Origin: Oxalobacteraceae bacterium UBA6018
GTDB taxonomy: Bacteria; Pseudomonadota; Gammaproteobacteria; Burkholderiales; Burkholderiaceae_D
Assembly: GCA_002428015.1 (NCBI GenBank)
Contig: DIZW01000056.1
Span: forward strand, 69,035-133,034
Reading direction: 5' to 3'
DNA: 64,000 bases
This document shows positions 61,609-64,000 of the stretch, piece after piece; the first letter of the stretch is position 1, and each line of letters begins with the position of its first letter. The position numbers and the translations under genes are program-made. A model generated the notes under the pieces. The model made no database searches. It was not told where the DNA came from and worked only from the letters and a program-made list of their open reading frames with translations.

Positions 61609-61853
61609 TCGGCACTCCGGTGCCGCAAGGCGCGGCCATGCCGAAGGACGAGATCAACCGCATCATCACCGAGGCCCTGGCCGACGCCGGCGCGGCCGGG
61701 ATCAGCGGCAAGGCGATCACGCCCTTCCTGCTCGATCGCATCGTGCGGCTCACCGGCGGGCGCGGCCTGGCGACCAATATCGCGCTGGCCAAGCATAACG
61801 CGGCCGTCGGCGCCCGGCTCGCGGTGGCGCTACCCGCCCTGCCGCGCCAGTGA
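61550..61853 (+). pseudogene. psuG 3' fragment (duplicate)
   Basis: The frame matches residues 194-307 of the intact PsuG (50627-50969) apart from a 13-codon in-frame deletion: GLRGGVVIGTPVPQGAAMP, then ISGKAITPFLLDRIVRLTGG and NIALAKHNAAVGARLAVAL. It lacks Glu26, Lys87 and Lys160, so it cannot be active. Similarity extends a little past the stop codon. Confidence 0.88.
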
Positions 61854-61868
61854 CCGCGCGGCGCGCCC

Positions 61869-62792
61869 ATGTCGATCGACCTTAAGCAGCTCAAGTACTT
61901 CCTCGCCGTGGCTGAAGAAAAGAGCTTCAGCCGCGCCGCCGAGCGCCTGCACATTTCGCAGCCGCCGCTGAGCCAGCAGATCATGAAGCTGGAAAGCGAA
62001 CTCGGTGTGCGCCTGTTCGCGCGCACCACCCGCACCTTCGAGCTGACCGTGGCCGGCAAGGCCCTGATGCACGAAGCGGCCGACCTGCTGGCCAGGATGC
62101 GCATGACGATCGACACCATCCGCCAGATCGACCGCGGCGAAGTGGGACGCCTGCGCGTGGGGATCGTCGGCTCGGCCATGTGGGGGCCCATCCCCAGCCT
62201 GCTCGAACAGTTCCAGTCCCAGTTCCCGCGCGTGAGCTGGACCCTGCACGAACTCGGGCCCAACGTGCAGTACGAAGCCCTGCGCGCCAAGCAGATCGAC
62301 GTCGGCTTCTGGCGCGAGCCCAAGCTGGACGAGGACGAACTACGGCACGACAAGCTGCGCCAGGACCTGTGCTTCCATGAGAACGTGTGCGTGGCCCTCA
62401 ACGAGCATCATCGCCTGGCCAAGGAACCGTTCATCGAACTGACCGACATCGCCGGCGACCCGATGCTCACCCTGGCGCTGGACAAGTCGTCCTTCCCGCG
62501 CTACCTGATCCAATGCTGCGTCGATGCCGGCTTCGAGCCGGCCATCTTCCAGGAGGCGAGCGAGCCGCAAACCCTGCTGGCGATGGTGGGCGCGGGCCTG
62601 GGCGTGACGCTCATGCCGGAGACCACCGGCCGGATCGGCTGGCCCGGCGTGGTGTTCGTGCCGATCAAGACGCGCCCGCCGTCGGCCAACCTGTACATCG
62701 CCTACCCCGCCCACGACGACGCGCCGGTGGTCCGGGCGTTCCTGAATATCCTCAATCTACCCGCCGCGGGCGAAGGTTTGACAGCCACCTGA
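61869..62792 (+). CDS. LysR-family transcriptional regulator
   Basis: The 307-residue regulator has the LysR helix-turn-helix at the N-terminus (MSIDLKQLKYFLAVAEEKSF, then RAAERLHISQPPLSQQIMKLE) and a periplasmic-binding-like effector domain (RLRVGIVGSAMWGPIPSLLE, AMVGAGLGVTLMPET). It begins 15 bases after the psuG fragment and runs toward the second TonB receptor, 150 bases away, so it may regulate it. The effector is unknown. Confidence 0.92.
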   Translation: MSIDLKQLKYFLAVAEEKSFSRAAERLHISQPPLSQQIMKLESELGVRLFARTTRTFELTVAGKALMHEAADLLARMRMTIDTIRQIDRGEVGRLRVGIVGSAMWGPIPSLLEQFQSQFPRVSWTLHELGPNVQYEALRAKQIDVGFWREPKLDEDELRHDKLRQDLCFHENVCVALNEHHRLAKEPFIELTDIAGDPMLTLALDKSSFPRYLIQCCVDAGFEPAIFQEASEPQTLLAMVGAGLGVTLMPETTGRIGWPGVVFVPIKTRPPSANLYIAYPAHDDAPVVRAFLNILNLPAAGEGLTAT

Positions 62793-62942
62793 CCAGGGCA
62801 CCACCGTCGGCACGCCGGTGCGGGTGCGGTGTATGCGCATCGGAAAAACTGCGGAACCTTCCCCGCAATTGGCTATCCAACCACTTAGTGTCGCCGCACG
62901 TTGCGTGGTGCGCACGCGAATTTCGCAACCATTGGGGGTGCA

Positions 62943-64000
62943 ATGCTGGGATCGTTCGCGCCAGGACGGGTCGTGTTTGCCATCTCGGCGGCGCTGTCGC
63001 AGCCGGGTACGGCGAGCGCCCAGCAGAGCGCGCAAGAACCCGGCGAAGCGGCCGCCGCGCCCATCGGCACCGTCATCGTCACCGGCACCGCGCTGAAACG
63101 GCGCAGCTTCGAGGCGGCCTACGCCAACTCCTCCATCTCCGAGCAGCAGATCGAACGCTTCGCGCCGCTCAACACGGTCGACCTGCTGGGCAAACTGGCC
63201 GGCTTCGTCAGCGAGCCGTCCGGTGGCGAGAGCGGCAACAACGTCAACGTGCGCGGCCTGCCCGTTACCAACTTCCTGTTCGTTCCGCTGCTGCAGGATG
63301 GCTTGCCGATCTTCCAGGAATCGCAGGAAGCTTTCCTGAACGCCGACGAATTGCTCCGGGTCGACCTGATGACCGACCACGTGGAGGCGGTGCGCGGCGG
63401 CACGTCGCCGATCTTCACCTCGAACGCGCCTGGGGCGACGGTCAATTTCATCACCAAGAAGGGCACGCCGACGCCGCAAGGGAGCCTGCGCGCCACCATC
63501 GGCGAGCACGGGCTGGCGCGCTTCGACGGTCAATGGTCGGGGCCGGTGACCAAGGATTGGCTGCTCAGCATAGGTGGTTATTACCGCATCGACGACGGCC
63601 TGCGCCCACCCGGCTTCACGGCCGACCAGGGCGGCCAGCTGCGCCTGAACCTGACGCGCCGCCTGCGCGAAGGCGAGCTCAATGTGTACGCCAGCCGCCT
63701 CGACGACAGGACCATCTTCTACCTGCCCATACCGCTGGCCGATCCGCGCAATCCGGCGCGCTCGCTGTCGCATCTGCTGGACCCGCTCACCGGCACGCTC
63801 ACCTCGAACGACTTCCGCCACGTGCGGCTGCGCACGCTCAACGGCGCGCCGGGGGGCGCCAGCGTCGACGAAGACCTGGCCGACGGCATCCATCCCAAGG
63901 TCAGCGTGATCGGCGCCAGCATCGAGCAGCGCTTCGGCGCCGGCTGGACGCTCGAGGACAAGGTCCGCTACACGGACGGCAGCGTCAAGTTCAACGCGCT
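62943..64000 (+). CDS. TonB-dependent outer-membrane receptor (copy 2, 3' end outside window)
   Basis: The first 352 residues are present. ATG 62943 with GGGGGTG upstream starts MLGSFAPGRVVFAISAALSQ, a signal peptide ending near TASAQQ, followed by the TonB box GTVIVTGTA and plug (NNVNVRGLPVTNFLFVPLLQDGLP, VEAVRGGTSPIFTSNAPGAT). It is collinear with copy 1 (51192) without gaps after the signal region. Most differences are conservative (R/Q, S/T, V/F), and several lie in the barrel loops, so the ligands may differ slightly. Confidence 0.93.
   Translation, partial: MLGSFAPGRVVFAISAALSQPGTASAQQSAQEPGEAAAAPIGTVIVTGTALKRRSFEAAYANSSISEQQIERFAPLNTVDLLGKLAGFVSEPSGGESGNNVNVRGLPVTNFLFVPLLQDGLPIFQESQEAFLNADELLRVDLMTDHVEAVRGGTSPIFTSNAPGATVNFITKKGTPTPQGSLRATIGEHGLARFDGQWSGPVTKDWLLSIGGYYRIDDGLRPPGFTADQGGQLRLNLTRRLREGELNVYASRLDDRTIFYLPIPLADPRNPARSLSHLLDPLTGTLTSNDFRHVRLRTLNGAPGGASVDEDLADGIHPKVSVIGASIEQRFGAGWTLEDKVRYTDGSVKFNA

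Larger units (their letters stand above)
61550..64000 (+). repeat. second copy of the psuG-TonB receptor segment
   Basis: The segment repeats, in the same orientation, the psuG 3' end, the receptor leader (Cys-poor GC block TGTCGCCGCACGTTGC, compare TATCGCCGCAACGTGGC upstream of copy 1) and the receptor gene. Copy 1 spans 50627 to at least 52250. The copies differ by a lysR gene present here and absent in copy 1. The right end lies beyond the window. Confidence 0.8.

Noticed and set aside
50627..64000. Composite transposon formed by the two duplicate copies
   Set aside because: I find no transposase, terminal inverted repeats or target duplications at the ends visible in the window. Unequal recombination or segmental duplication explains it better.

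Overview
The window is high-GC DNA from a betaproteobacterium. The ribosomal pair rpmA/rplU beside a divergent ispB, the GC-rich codon use, and the mix of chemosensory, nucleobase-catabolic and TonB-receptor genes suggest Oxalobacteraceae, perhaps a Massilia- or Duganella-like organism. That assignment is an inference from gene content; no database was searched.

Region 1 (1-1944) is core genome: L27, L21, polyprenyl diphosphate synthase and an intact tRNA-Pro (CGG). Region 2 (about 1921-12558) is best read as a genomic island inserted at the 3' end of that tRNA. The last 24 bases of the tRNA recur exactly at 12535-12558, each copy is followed by a similar terminator, and a decayed integrase start lies just inside the left end. 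The cargo is one chemosensory operon: CheW, CheR-TPR, CheW, a receptor without a recognisable HAMP domain, CheA-REC, a frameshifted CheB, a hybrid kinase with four receiver domains, and a lone receiver. The order resembles wsp, but no diguanylate cyclase is present. Region 3 (12.7-16.0 kb) is a KaiC-like ATPase operon with a small unknown protein and a hybrid kinase that carries a frameshift; there is no kaiA or kaiB.

Region 4 (16.3-24.6 kb) holds an S9 peptidase, an M20 hydrolase with a coupled lipoprotein, the membrane urate oxidase PuuD, a UraD-allantoate amidohydrolase fusion and a zinc alcohol dehydrogenase. Region 5 (24.8-35.5 kb) is a seven-gene reductive pyrimidine pathway, from uracil or thymine uptake through PreT/PreA, dihydropyrimidinase and carbamoylase to beta-alanine aminotransferase and CoA-acylating semialdehyde dehydrogenase. 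A TetR/RutR-like gene diverges from it, and a 16-bp palindrome lies in the shared promoter region. Region 6 (35.7-38.5 kb) has a LytS/LytTR two-component system with a small membrane protein, then two small-domain proteins.

Region 7 (38.6-48.6 kb, minus strand) is a nucleoside and deoxynucleoside catabolic operon (purine nucleoside phosphorylase, deoB, deoC, double aldehyde dehydrogenase, deoA, cdd, an unusual long deaminase-like protein, a TPR-methyltransferase). It diverges from pseudouridine kinase and glycosidase (48.9-51.0 kb) across a region with repeated operator-like motifs. Region 8 (51.2-64.0 kb) has a TonB receptor, a solute-binding protein with no ABC transporter, a large hybrid kinase and a REC-PAS-GGDEF-EAL protein. 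It ends in a partial second copy of the psuG-to-TonB-receptor segment, where psuG is reduced to a 3' fragment, a LysR gene is present, and a close paralogue of the receptor runs off the window. Taken together, 16-64 kb is dominated by recovery of purines, pyrimidines, nucleosides and pseudouridine, interleaved with signalling genes.
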